From: Neospora caninum Liverpool
Lineage: Eukaryota > Apicomplexa > Conoidasida > Eucoccidiorida > Sarcocystidae
Direction: 5' to 3'
DNA: 64,000 nt
Assembly (NCBI RefSeq): GCF_000208865.1
Contig: NC_018395.1
Location: forward strand, 3,379,920 to 3,443,919
A model generated the notes under the pieces. It did not search any database and was not told the DNA's origin. It saw nothing but the letters and a program-made list of their open reading frames with translations. The translations under genes were made by a program, and so were the position numbers. Below are positions 1 through 11,200 of this stretch, one piece after another (positions within the stretch are counted from its first letter, which is position 1; every line of letters begins with the position of its first letter).

Positions 1-463
1 GTCCCGGTTTGTGTCATGTTCTTTCATCAGCTCCTGCACACAGCACAGACGTCACAGGCGGTTCCTTTCCCTGTGATGACGCTGCTTGCGTGGTGATGTC
101 GTCCACACCGTGATTTTATTTTGAAGGATCTGCCCCACGTCTTGAGATCAAAGTCCGAAAAGAACGGGATACCGTACGTTCGGAGCTGCAAGGACGCACA
201 GCTCACCAGCTTCCTGTTCGTGTGTATCCTCATTTTAGGTTAGTCTGTGAGCGCTGTCCAGTTTCGAGCGGTGCAACGCAGCCGCGAGACACCTGGCCAC
301 CCGCTGTTTTCCGGATTGGCATCCCCTCGTCGCTTTTTCATCACTCATCTAGAGAGAGAAAGCTAGAAGGGGGGAGGACCCGGCACGCACAGCAGAGACA
401 ACACAGCGAATAGCTGGGGTACGCTGCCCAACACGAGAAGCATGCGTGAACAGATACGAGGCG
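1..463 (+). other. Upstream flank and 5' leader of the MoaE-like gene
   Basis: No coding sequence with a credible ATG is visible here. The last 100 bases are purine-rich (GAGAGAGAAAG type) and precede the first in-frame ATG at 464. A promoter presumably lies in this stretch, but no defined element can be named from sequence alone. Confidence 0.4.
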
Positions 464-2522
464 ATGATGGCGGTGCCGAGAGAAAGGGATATTAGCACGC
501 CACCGTTGGAAGGAAACACGCAGAGAAATGGAGAAGAACGAGAAGGGGAAACGCAAGAAGACAGCCAACGAAACGGAGAGGCAGAAAAGGGCCAAGGGAG
601 TAACGAAGGAAATGAGAAGGAGAAACCGAACACCCAACACGTCGGAAGAGAGAACGAGGAAGAAGTGGTTCTCGCAAGTGAAAAGGAAAAAGATCGTGCC
701 GCCATCACCGTACGGCGTCTACAGCTGGAAGCGGACTTCGCTTTCGTCCAAAGTCCGCTCTCTGGAGCCACGTCTGTATTTGTTGGCACAACGCGAGCCA
801 CATCAACTTCGTATCCCTCTTCCGGTTCAACATCGCGTTCTGGGCGATGGCCCTCCCCTTCCCTTCCCGGTGGAACTTCTTCTTCCTCCCCGGTTGATAT
901 GTCATCGCAGGCTTCGTCTAACGACGAAACTAAAGGACCACCTCACCATAACAGCACCAAGGCCACCTTACCGTCTGACCGTTATTCTCTGTCCTGTCAG
1001 AGTCCGGGAACTCGTTTTCTTCCAGTCTCACCCCCGCCGATCTCCCATTGTTCCATCGGGCCCTTTCCCGCTGTTTCGTCTAACACCAGTCTTCCTTCAT
1101 ACCTTCCTCATATCTCTTCAAACTCATTTCCTCGCGGCGTGGCTTCTCTGCACTCTTGTGCCTCTTCCGAGTCACCCGTCCCTCGTCGTCTGTCATCGCC
1201 GCACAGCCACTTGGCGGCGTCACACTCCGAACAAGCAATCGTGACAGGCGGTCCTTTAGGGAGGAGAAAGGAAGTTTCAAGCACAGAGGAACAAAGAAGT
1301 ATCTCAAAAGAAAACCCAGTCACAGAAAAGGAGAAGAAAATGGATCAGGTCCACAGAGAAGCCGAGCGGCAAGTAGTGGAGGCGAAAGACGGGGAGACAC
1401 AAGGCAGGCAACGCGCCCACGAGGGGTTGGTGCAGTCGCAAGATGAGACAGACTATGAGGTTGTCGCTCTTGACCTGGAGTGTTACACCTCTATGGCTGT
1501 TAAGTGCCTTCTCTCCATGTGCAGCGTTGTACGACAGGCCTTTCCTGAAGTCGAGAGAATTGCAGTCTCCCACAGAAAGGGACGCGTACCTGTAGGAGAG
1601 CCTGGTACGGTCTTTCTCTTTTCCTTCACGTCAAGTCGTACTACACTTACTTAAATTACGCAGCGATTGCTTCCCGTTTTTAGTGGATAGCGTTTTGTGT
1701 ATGCTGTCGCTTGTAGTCTACATATGCGCACTTATACATACAGATACACTGTGATGTGCATACATTCATCGGAATATATCCCGACATCGATGCATTCAGG
1801 CACGCGTGAACGTATGCAAGAACAGTGCATGGATACGCGTAAGCGTGGGTCAAGAGTTTTAAGCTGTACAGAATCACCACTCCGATGAAAGGATGACACG
1901 CTCTGTAGACGACCGCTGGCAAACAGCTGTCATCCGTTTTGAAAGTTATCCGCTGGAACGCGCGTTCGCGCGGTGTCGACCGCTGGCCCGATATTGTTTC
2001 CCGGTCTCTCTGGGATGGGTTGAGATGGTATCGGTCACCATCACCAAATTTGTGTGGCGTCCCCTTTTCAGATTCTCTATGGTCGCTCACGTCTCCCGGT
2101 GGATGTATTCTGTGTGCTTCCTCCTTTCTCATGAGTGTTTTGTTCCTGCTGTCTATTTGTTTTGGTTTTTGCCAGCTCTTATTGTCTGCGTATCGTCGCC
2201 ACACCGAACTGCATCTATGGGAGCTTGTTCCCTGATGGTCGAGCTGGTGAAGCATCACTTGCCACTTTGGAAGGAGGAGATACTTATGAAACGGAAAGGA
2301 CACCAGCAGCAGGACAGAGAAAACGACATCTCGAGCGAGCGCAGGAGAAATTACACAGACGCACGAACGCTCGCCACACCCCTATTTGACCAGACTTCGG
2401 GAACGAGCGAGACAGCTACAGAGAGGTGGAGAGTTCCTGGTACATTTCTCCTGCCTCTTCCTTGTGTTTGCTCTTCTCTACCGACGGAAGAGTACGAACG
2501 CGACAGCGAAGGCATTTCTTAA
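464..2522 (+). CDS. MOCS2B: Molybdopterin synthase catalytic (large) subunit, MoaE/MOCS2B type, with long N-terminal extension and internal insert
   Basis: MoaE with its MoaD partner adds two sulfurs to precursor Z to make molybdopterin for the molybdenum cofactor. Exons 464..1604 and 2176..2522 (GTACGG donor, CCAG acceptor, phase 1) give 495 residues. Residues 1-90 are a Glu/Lys-rich extension. The MoaE core begins near 95 with SGATSVFVGTTR (104-111), matching the family's GAxxxFxGxVR loop. About 218 residues of Ser/Pro- then Lys/Glu-rich sequence follow. The fold resumes at 330 (VVALDLECYTSMA), then RIAVSHRKGRVPVGEP, and after the splice VSSPHR (386-391), LVKHHLPLWKEE (404-415). Lys406 and Lys413 match the two catalytic lysines of bacterial MoaE. 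About 80 tail residues are not conserved. I chose the first in-frame ATG; an upstream in-frame GTG is not credible in a eukaryote. The family call is firm; the tail could contain another intron. Confidence 0.88.
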
Positions 2523-4211
2523 CTTCTTAACGAGCGAAAAGGATACTCGCTCGCTGTTTTTACCTTCCACAGGGGATTCATAATGAAAGGAAATACAGCC
2601 CACTTCATGCAATATACCATTCCACACCAGAATGCGTTTTTAGGGGGGAGTCATCAGCGGTGCCCCTGAACATTGACATCGACAGGCAGAACAGACGTCG
2701 CAGAAATCGCAAACGGGCAACACCAGGCGCCGCCGTACCACGTGATTGACGTTATTACAGGGGACATTGAAGTTGGCAGTGACACCATACACGAGATTTG
2801 TGATCTGAGTCCGATTTCAAGGAACTCTGCTTGTTTATTTGGGCATCATGTTTCTGTGATTAACTAGCAGACCTGTGTCAACCTGCTCACCTCTGGAGGG
2901 TCACCCGGTGAGCGAACCCTTAATATTGTGGAGCTGGTTCCTTCGAGTGCGTGTCCTGCACAGTTGTTGCTCACCTATTGAGTACCCGCAAAAAAAGCCT
3001 CGTGTAGTGGAAGGAGTGACACGTCTGTGCAGAAGCACAGTCTGCCTTGATTGTTTCAGTGTAGGAAATTCCGTTCATCCTCCAGTCTCTCCAACCGTCA
3101 TGCTTGTGATGCGACTACGTGGGTTTGTCAGGACTCGATTCCTTTTCTCGGCATGAAGGCGGAAATAGAGCACTTGTCATACGCACCGGCAATGAAGGGT
3201 GCCTGTCTGCATAGCCCTCTGTCTATCGTGGCAGCGCTTGAAGTGAAAGTGTGTCTCGTGCCGGCGGTGTGGACCAAAAGCAAAAAATACATCTACACGG
3301 ATAGAGACAATTTTACCGGCGGCAACCGCACATGAACGTGTTCTGAGTCTCCAACAACGACAATGGAAGCAGTAACAGCCTCACTGGGCATTCCACGGCC
3401 TCTGGCTCCCAATAACTGGTTTTGACTTCGTCATATCCCTTTGAAGATGCAAACAGTGTGATTCAAAACACTCTGAAAGACATAAGAGCACCAGCGTACG
3501 TAGGAGACACGAATGGCCAGCGCTTAAAAGTTGCATAGCGATCGCAGCGAACCAACTCAAATTCGTTCAGACATTATTTTCGTCCCCAGGGTAGCTTCTC
3601 TTGTTCTAACCACTAACCGCACACAGTGCATGCAGCGCTGCATTCTCCTCAACTCATTCAGCGAAGATCTTTGGACTTGCGGCTTGGAAAGGGCTGTAGA
3701 AGGAAGTGCTGCATTTGTTTCGTTGGCTCCCGTGAAATTCCGCTGTCAGCGGCGACGTGAACTGCTCCACAGCTGCATGGAGGAATCGTGACATACACGT
3801 TTTCGAGAGACAGTAGCCAGTTAGAGCCATGGCCTCAAATTCTCGTCACCTTACAAACCCGGACCGTTCTGCTCCACGAACTGGTGTTCTGGACAACGAC
3901 GAGCATACATTAATCCGTTGCCGGCTGCATCCCCAGAGCAGGTTTCTCTGGAGACCTGTCTCCCTCCTCGTCACCTTATCAGGTGCATATGTTCGCTGCG
4001 AGTTTCCGAGAGCAATTTCTTTTGGGAATTGGGAGCGGGTGCTTGTTCTTGTAAAGGTCCCTTTCCTTGGGCACAATTTGCTGTGGGTTGCCTTCTGCTT
4101 GGCACCCAGCAGTTTCGGCAGGTTCTTGTGATTCTTCTGCGGCCTCGTCTGCAGAGCCCCAGGCGTTTCACCATGTGTAGAATACCCCTGTTTAGCGTGA
4201 TTCCTTTCTCG
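2523..4211. other. Convergent intergenic spacer, no gene seen
   Basis: The spacer lies between the 3' ends of the MoaE-like gene (+) and the helical-repeat protein (-). Short open frames exist, including a 100-codon one with a good ATG context at 3829. None has a recognisable motif, intron signals or composition unlike its surroundings. It probably holds both 3' UTRs. Confidence 0.5.
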
Positions 4212-5411
4212 TTAATGCTCCATGCCAGGAGCAACCCCTTCCGAGGTAGATGACTCTGTCTTGCCCACGGTGCTCTCTGGTACCGAGATATTTTGGCCAG
4301 ATGTTTCGTTAAGCGTCTTGAGAAGACACGACAGCATTCGTATCATCATTGCCACATTCACTGCAAGCACAACCCCGTGAAGGGTTCCGCTCATTACTTG
4401 TGCCCTCCCCCAAAGGGACAGTGTCACCACGACCCAGAATTCTTTGAGGGTCACGAGCTTCGCCATGCCTTTGTGCATCGCGTCTCTGCCCGCCTCAAAC
4501 TTATCAATCGGCTGCTTGAACTCTTTACGGGAGGCAACCTCCGCCGCTCGCGCTTTCAGCTTCGACATGAGTGCCTTTGCCGGAGTTGTAGCTCGTTCCA
4601 GCACGCCCTTCGCACGCAAGAATTCTTCGCGAGAGCTAACCGCTGCCGCTCGCTCTTTCATCTTTGAAATGAGCGCCCGAGCTTTGGTCGCCCCGTGTTT
4701 AAACTTCTTCTTCATCCGCGAGAACTCCCTCCGGTGCCGAAGCTTTGCAGCTTGTGCTTTTATCTTTGAAATAGTTGCCCTAGCCTTGATCGCCCCTCGT
4801 TCAAACTTCTTCTTCATCCGCAAGAACTCTGCTCGGGAGCGAACCTCCTGTGATCGGGCTTTCACATTCGAGAAGAACGACCTTAGGGCCGATGACGACC
4901 GATTTAGTTGCTGCTTGATCCATAAGTATTCCTTCCGGTTGGACATGTCTGCCGCCCGTGCTTTCAGCTGTGAAAGGATCTCCTTAGCACTCACAGTCCC
5001 TCGGTTGAGTGTTTCCTTCACCCACGCGAATTCTTTTCTCGTGGTAATTCGCGCAAGGATATTGTCTGCAAAGGCAGCCTTTTTTTTGCCTGATTGTATC
5101 CTAGCTGCCTCTAGCCTTAGTTGCTCATTTGCACGCTCGAGAAGACGGACGAGATCCGTGATGTCGTCCCGACTCGCAAGGTCTTCAAAATCAGCTGTCA
5201 ACGTGGACAGCGATGCATCGTTTCCGTTCCTGGAGCCTGCAAACACCAGGGAAGGACTGATGGATTCAAGCGCCTCGGCCGTCTGGGAAGTATCTCTCAA
5301 AACCGGTGTCTCCTCTTCAAGGGTGGTAGTTTGCACCTGCAGAGTTTGACCGATCGCGAGACCCGGGAGGCAGGCGGCAACAGTTACGAAGGCTACCAGC
5401 GGTCGGCGCAT
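4212..5411 (-). CDS. Secreted protein with about six 34-residue Lys/Arg-rich helical repeats and a C-terminal hydrophobic segment
   Basis: Single exon, 399 residues. The first ATG at 5411 opens a clear signal peptide (MRRPLVAFVTVAACLPGLAIG). Residues about 25-115 are acidic and probably disordered. From about 118 to 320 runs a tandem array with period 34: units start (S/R)xRxEF, continue with MKKKF or similar, then a basic helix ending KARAAEV or similar. Degeneration is highest at both ends. A hydrophobic stretch near 325-370 (FWVVVTLSLWGR, HGVVLAVNVAMMIRML) could insert in or lie on a membrane; the tail is polar. The architecture (signal peptide, amphipathic basic helices, one membrane-active segment) is like many coccidian dense-granule or rhoptry proteins, but no family is recognised; a KRUF-like Lys/Arg-rich family is one untested alternative. 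The 34-residue period resembles helical-hairpin repeats only in length. Confidence 0.75.
   Translation of the reverse strand: MRRPLVAFVTVAACLPGLAIGQTLQVQTTTLEEETPVLRDTSQTAEALESISPSLVFAGSRNGNDASLSTLTADFEDLASRDDITDLVRLLERANEQLRLEAARIQSGKKKAAFADNILARITTRKEFAWVKETLNRGTVSAKEILSQLKARAADMSNRKEYLWIKQQLNRSSSALRSFFSNVKARSQEVRSRAEFLRMKKKFERGAIKARATISKIKAQAAKLRHRREFSRMKKKFKHGATKARALISKMKERAAAVSSREEFLRAKGVLERATTPAKALMSKLKARAAEVASRKEFKQPIDKFEAGRDAMHKGMAKLVTLKEFWVVVTLSLWGRAQVMSGTLHGVVLAVNVAMMIRMLSCLLKTLNETSGQNISVPESTVGKTESSTSEGVAPGMEH
4480..5065 (-). repeat. Protein-coding degenerate tandem repeat, about 102 bp period
   Basis: The DNA underlying the 34-residue units of the secreted repeat protein is a diverged 102-bp tandem array. 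Similar blocks recur, such as TTCTTCTTCATCCG on the plus strand at about 4704 and 4809. The two central units are the most alike, suggesting recent duplication there. Confidence 0.7.
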
Positions 5412-7025
5412 CTTGCTGTCAGTTGAAGAGCTTGCAACCGAGTAGAATACTACTGGCTCCACCGAAAGCGTTCCAGTGCTCTGTTCTCGGAAAAAATTTC
5501 CGCGTCACAGGTGTCTTTTGCGAGGCAGGCCTAGAGTTGTCAGGCATTAACCCGCCAGATGTGGTCACTGGAAAGTCCGGCACTGGACCGGATAGAGAAT
5601 CACGGCAGCAAATTAGGATACCTCGTAGGCGAGCTGCAACTTGTCAATAAGGGAGGCTTTTTCACGTAGAGCCACTAAAAAGATTCGTTTCGCAGAGACC
5701 TTGGGCGGGGCTCCCCAAGTGCGGGGACCAAGCACGGTTGGTACAGCAAAGGACAGCCGTCATGCCAGCTGAAGAGGGGAAAGGCGTTTCATATGTCCAT
5801 GCAAGCAAGTTGGAAGGTTTTGGCGCCAAGGGTTCGCCGGTAAGTTCCTCAATGCACTACCTGAGGGGCAATTCTGTACAAATAATCCGCAATCCAGCAC
5901 TGTCAAATCGAGTAAACAGAGACATGTTAGTCATTAGGATACTGAATATGGCTCCTGTTATGAGATACAGACAACCAAGTTCTTTATGATGGCTATCTTC
6001 GTACAAAAGGGGCTGTCGGTTTGAGGGAACTTTTACGCCCAGATAACTCCACACCGGTCAACCGGTGCGTGACACCACTTCAGATCGTACCTGAATGGTA
6101 TTTTCTGGTATCACACTCAAACCACGTACAGACTGAGCACTCTTTTTGCAACAAAACCGCCCGTGAGCCTGCGATCCTGACACGGCCGCCCTTCTTGCCC
6201 GCTTCGCACCGGATCGAGAAGTTACTGAGCGGGCTGTCAGAATTCGCGGCTCGCTCGCAGAAGACCCGAAGCTCGTTCAACACATCTGCCGTCTCGCATA
6301 TTTACCATACGATATGCACGTCAGTTGAAAAACCGCACTAACAACAACAATGGCGAAGACCACCATACATACTCAGCAACGGATTCATCCGCTCGGCGTT
6401 GCGTTTCGAAGTGACTGGTACAGGCGGGTGTGTCGCTCTCGGTTGCACTCCTCATCTCGGGGAGCGTGCGCCCGTGAACTTCTTCGCGCTCCCTCTCCAA
6501 GAGCGAGAAAAAGGGCTGCGACGAATTCAACGCTTCCTGGATTGTTCGCTAGAAATCCTTGAGGCCACCGGCTTCCATTCCGACTTCCTTTAGTCTCTGG
6601 ACACTATGCGCTTTCGCAGACGCCCCAGACTGGAAAAGCCAGCGTCCAAAAAATCGATATAAAAGACTTAGGAGAGAGGAGCGGGGCTGCCTTTTTCCCC
6701 GGTATCGACGGCGCAGTGGCCCCATCCGCTGTCCTGATCATGCCGCGGCCCCTGCGGAAACCGTTGTCCCAAAATCGATAATGCAACTGTCCTTTTCTCG
6801 CGCATCGGCAAGCTGCTAGGCGGTTGTATTGGGCCACTTCTTCCAGCGAAACGACGGTTGTTTCCGTTCCCTTCCGAATGTTTATTTTGCTGGAAAGGGA
6901 AAATTGCGTGTCGGGTGACACGTCGCCAGTTTGCGCTCCCCCCGGTATCTCTCGGTCGGACACAGGCTCATTCGTGCACAGTATTCGCACACGCATCTTG
7001 CAAAGCCTGACACGTATTTCGTTGG
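5412..7025. other. Spacer upstream of the helical-repeat gene, no supported gene
   Basis: This holds the promoter side of the minus-strand repeat gene and the 3' side of the next minus-strand ORF. A 130-codon ATG-started minus frame (6604..6996) has no signal peptide, domain or splice support. No simple repeats of note. Confidence 0.4.
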
Positions 7026-7910
7026 CTACAGTAAGCAGTCAGGAACTGCCTGCAGCACCAACACAGGGTCTGACGCACAACGGCAGGAGATTCTCAGAAG
7101 GGGTCCTTCGTTAGTAGACCTACAAGTGGTGAACAGGAGCGAAAGGCGCGCAGATGCGACCCACCTCAGGCATCTGATCAGCACGAACCCAGATTCGCAC
7201 GCGTCTGGGCGAAAGCGGTAGGTAGCCTTGAAGTTTTTGTTGCTACGGCCACAACACTGATGGGGAAAACCTTGACAACGAGAACCGTGTCTTCGAGTGG
7301 CCAGTGCAGGACGCTTCTGGCCATTCTTTGGTCTTTTTCGTCCACCCGTAGAGCATTGCACCTGTAGACCGGAAACCTGGGATGACTTGCTCTCGCCGGA
7401 AGAACCTTCCGCACACAGTGTGGACAACAACAAATGCTTCGAGTTGGTCGTATGTTTTAGGTCCGATTCCAATTTTTTGATCTCTATGGGCTGAGTTCTA
7501 CCAGTGTGCATGCCAAGACGAGGGGCACCGTTTGTGCTGGTAGACGATCCCTCGCCTTTGAGTGCAATTTCACGTTCAGTGGACACTGGGGATGCCCTGC
7601 GACACTCCAGAGTGCTTTCACTCTTATATCTACTTTTTACTGCGTGGTTTTCTATGGAGGAAGTGAAGAACACGAATGAGACGGTGCCTTGACAAAAAAC
7701 ACCGGGAAAAGACCAGACAGCGAGAGAGGCAGCAAACGGAGTAAAGAACCGCTTCTCGTTGGAACGTGCTTCCTCTGTCAGCTGCAAAGTAACCTGTACA
7801 ACGCCCCTACGGCGCATTTTGATCCCTGCTTCATTGTCCGCTCGCAAAAGATGTGCATAAGCAACACCGAAGAATGGGGCGACCGCCCAACCCACGCGTA
7901 GTGGTAACAT
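7026..7910 (-). CDS. Possible secreted hypothetical protein
   Basis: An uninterrupted 294-codon frame starting with ATG at 7910. Its first 20 residues read as a signal peptide (MLPLRVGWAVAPFFGVAYA, then HLLRAD). The rest is polar with a second hydrophobic patch near residues 60-85 and a Lys/Arg/Ser-rich middle. It is neither periodic nor similar to a family I know. The gene could continue through introns, since coccidian secreted genes often do. Against it: composition is close to the surrounding spacer and the C-terminal third looks like read-through of non-coding DNA. The signal peptide is the main support. Confidence 0.4.
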   Translation of the reverse strand: MLPLRVGWAVAPFFGVAYAHLLRADNEAGIKMRRRGVVQVTLQLTEEARSNEKRFFTPFAASLAVWSFPGVFCQGTVSFVFFTSSIENHAVKSRYKSESTLECRRASPVSTEREIALKGEGSSTSTNGAPRLGMHTGRTQPIEIKKLESDLKHTTNSKHLLLSTLCAEGSSGESKSSQVSGLQVQCSTGGRKRPKNGQKRPALATRRHGSRCQGFPHQCCGRSNKNFKATYRFRPDACESGFVLIRCLRWVASARLSLLFTTCRSTNEGPLLRISCRCASDPVLVLQAVPDCLL

Positions 7911-8241
7911 TTCGCCTCAGAGATGATCCTTGGTCATGACGCGACAAAGTGGTATGAACGCAGGCTCCCTCAGTCGTTCTCTAAACGTGTTTCCTCTCCT
8001 AGTTCGCACACAGTCTCCTTGTTTCTGCCCCTTTTACTGCGCCGCCGAGAGCATGCGGCCTGGTGGCGCGCGTCCGAGACTCCCTAGTCTACTCCGCCTT
8101 CGACCGCTCAAGTCTGTTGCTGGCAAGTGTCTCGCTCTCCGCGCGGACGCACGCCACCGCTGGTAGTGGCGAACTTGGAAAAGCGAGTAGTGCGGGGCCC
8201 ACCGTCTCTTTGGGGGCCATGTGTGCGTCGCCAGTCCGGTT
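7911..8241. other. Short spacer between two minus-strand ORFs
   Basis: It contains the presumed promoter of the 7026..7910 ORF and 3' sequence of the large ORF. Nothing else is visible. Confidence 0.4.
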
Positions 8242-11200
8242 TTACGACGACTCTTGCTTCTCTTCCCTACCCCGCTTCACGACAAAATTCACAAGTCTGC
8301 TGGACGGCACGTACACCACCCGCTCCACTTTGTCCTCCGGGCCGCTGAGTCTTCGACAGACGCGCCAGTGCAGCTGCGCTGCAGCGATCGCGTTCTGCGG
8401 CTCACACGCCTCGACTCGTGCGACCTGTTCTTTCTCGCTACGCTTGCCTGTTACGTGAGCAGGGTTACACGAAGACGAAGACACAAAAGACAGAGAAGGG
8501 AGGGGCAAAGTCCACCCTACAACTTTTGCGTTTATTGCGAGCCCTACCACCGGAACCGTACATCCTCTTGGACCAGGTCGGCCTGCTCGACCTGGTTTCC
8601 CACGAGATCGCAGAATAGAACGAACGCTCTTCGCTCGCTCAGCGAAGATCCGCTGGAGTTCTCTCTCTCCAACTGTGTTTTCTAGGCTGTTTCCCGTTTC
8701 TTGATCGGCGTCGTTGCACAGGGCCCTACCGCTGGCCGTTTCCTTGAAGTTTTGGTTCTGACCCTTCTCACAAGTCTTGTCCGAAACGCCGTGCCATCCG
8801 TGTTCGCAGCTCTCTGATCCCTGGCTTTCGCCAGTCTTCCCACCTGACGCCTCACACCCCCTTTCGTGTTTGGGCAGAGACGCCCCCGCCTCTCTATCCT
8901 CTTCTAGGATTCCGTCTGCTACAGTTGGCCCTAGCCCGTTTTGGCGCTCCTCTCCCTCGCCTTCCCCGTCCAGTTGGGGCTCGGTACCCGTCGCCGCCGG
9001 GATCCTCGTGGCGCCCTCGACCGCGGCCACATGCGGCGGGCGCTTGGTCTTTAGGCAGCCCTCAAGAAAGGATTTCTGGGCATGCTGAAGAAGACAAAAC
9101 TCTTGAAGAAAAGCGTGACGCTCGGCACCCGTGCGCAGATGAAGAAAGCCCCGCTTCGGAAGCAGCCGGCCGCGGCTGCGTACAATAGCGCTGCCGCTCG
9201 TCGGGCCCTTGAGGTGGAGGTGGACATCGCCCAAAGGGACGGAGGCGACCAAACATCGCGGCGGGGCGCGTTGTGAAGGGGAGCATGCGCGAAGCGCCTC
9301 GACACAGAGCCAGCCGCGCGAGTCCCGAGATGTCTCCTCGGCAGCGCCACCGTGTGCTCCCTTTGTCGTTCCCGTCGACCTCAGGAAGACCTCAGAGACA
9401 CCGTCAGCGTTCCGCACTTTGTCAGTCCGCTCCGGTTCCTCTGCAGCCTCCCCTTCCCTTCCCTCGTCGCATATCAGGCTCCTGACCGAGAGGACGCCTC
9501 GGCCTCGAACGCCGCCTGCCAGAGCCGCAGCCAGCGCCACTCTCTCCCGCTCGTCGAGGCCGGAGGCTGCAAACCTCTCTGCGCTGCTTCCTTCTCCCTC
9601 GTTGTTCACCGCGTCTTCTGCCGCACCCGAGAAGTGAGCAGGCGGCCGACGGACACCTCCCTGGTCGCGGAGGGGCTGCAGCGGCTGGCGGCGCGAAAGT
9701 TTTTCGCAGTGGGGAGAAGCGAAGACGGCGCGCGAAGTGGAAACGCATGCGCGAGACGCTCGCGCAATGTCTTCTCGCGAAAGCGAATTCCCCCACAAAA
9801 TTCCGCAGGAGAGACGCAGCACAAGAAGATGAGGAAGGAGAGCAATTTCGACGACTAGGCGCCTTGTGGCGGGCGTGAACCTCCAGTAAAGAGGCTCTAA
9901 GCAAAGCACCTGGTTGGACGAGGTGCGTCCGCCGTTTCCTCCTTGCGGCGAATTCTCAGTCTTCTCTGAAAAGAACAGACAAGCCTCGTGGTCAGCACGC
10001 TGGCGACGGGCTGGGGGCAAGACCGTCTCGGGTCCCTTTCCGCTCGTAGCGGCTGTTTCAACGGCCAGAGTCGTGTTCCTCTCTCTCCCTGCCTTCGCGG
10101 TCTTTCCCCCGCCTTCCTCTTCGGCGTCTTCGCCGCACGCGTCGCTGGGAGACTTCGTGGACACGCCGGTGCCGAGAGAGTGTCGGCCGTTTACGCCCCC
10201 CACAAGCGCAACCCTGCCGGCGGGGAGAAGCCGAATTCTGAAGCGCAGAGAAGAGGCGCGGAGGATTGCTTTGCGCTGACAGTCTGTCAGCCAGCGAAAG
10301 TTGGAGTGAGAGAGAGAGGACGAGGAGCGCGACGTGGCGGAAGAGTGCTCAACGCCCGGAGGAAAGGAGGGAGAGACATACGGAGACGTCAGAGAAGCTC
10401 TAAGCTCTTTGAGCACTTCTACGTCAGCTTGTCGAAGATCTTCAGAGACCGGACAGGGTTGCGGGGGGATGACGTCCTCTCTGGTTTTCACCTCGTCTCT
10501 GGTCCAGCGTGCTCGCGTCCTGCGCATGTATCCTCTTTCGGTGTCTAGCCTGCTGTCCTCGCCCGAGCTCGCCGCCTCTTCGCTTATGTGGTGCTGTGGT
10601 CTGTGCACAGCGGAAGAGTCGGGAGACAAAGGAGACGCGTGAGGCGCGACAGAAGACGCACATGGATCCGAAGATGGGACAGAAGACGCAGGGGAAGGCG
10701 AAGACGGCCATAGGATGCGCAGGCTCCACTCGCCGAGGAGCCAGGGGGGAAACATGCACCAGCCTTTGTCAGAAGAGGAGGGAGAGGTCAAAAAGCAGCG
10801 AGACGGAGAGGAGGGAGGCGAAGTGCTTGCCGACGCACGTCGACGGGTGCGTGGATGAGGTCCAGAAACGGGAGGAGACGACAGGGACGAAACGGCCAAG
10901 GACGAGAAGAGACGGTGCGCATGCGTCTGGGCCCTCGTCGTCGGCAGTGCGCGAGAGGCGCTTGGTTTTCCGGAGGCCGAGTGCGCAAGAGGCGGCGCCG
11001 ATGAGGAAGGGAAGAAAGACCGACACCGTGCGAGGGAGCACGGGGGGGGAAAAAAGAGAGAAATGGAGGACGGGCCAGAGGCTGAAAGACAGGAAGAGTC
11101 TCGAGAGGAGTGCGGGGCGAACGAGCGGCGGTCTGAGCATCGGCCCAAGGGAAACGTCGAATCAAGAAATGCGCAGGGCGTCAGGAAACAAGATGGATGC

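Noticed and set aside
3829..4131. 100-codon plus-strand frame with good ATG context
   Set aside because: No signal peptide, domain or composition difference; lies in the convergent UTR region.
4444..5349. 301-codon plus-strand frame opposite the helical-repeat gene
   Set aside because: Mirror of the repeat-coding strand; starts at a non-ATG codon and has no independent motif.
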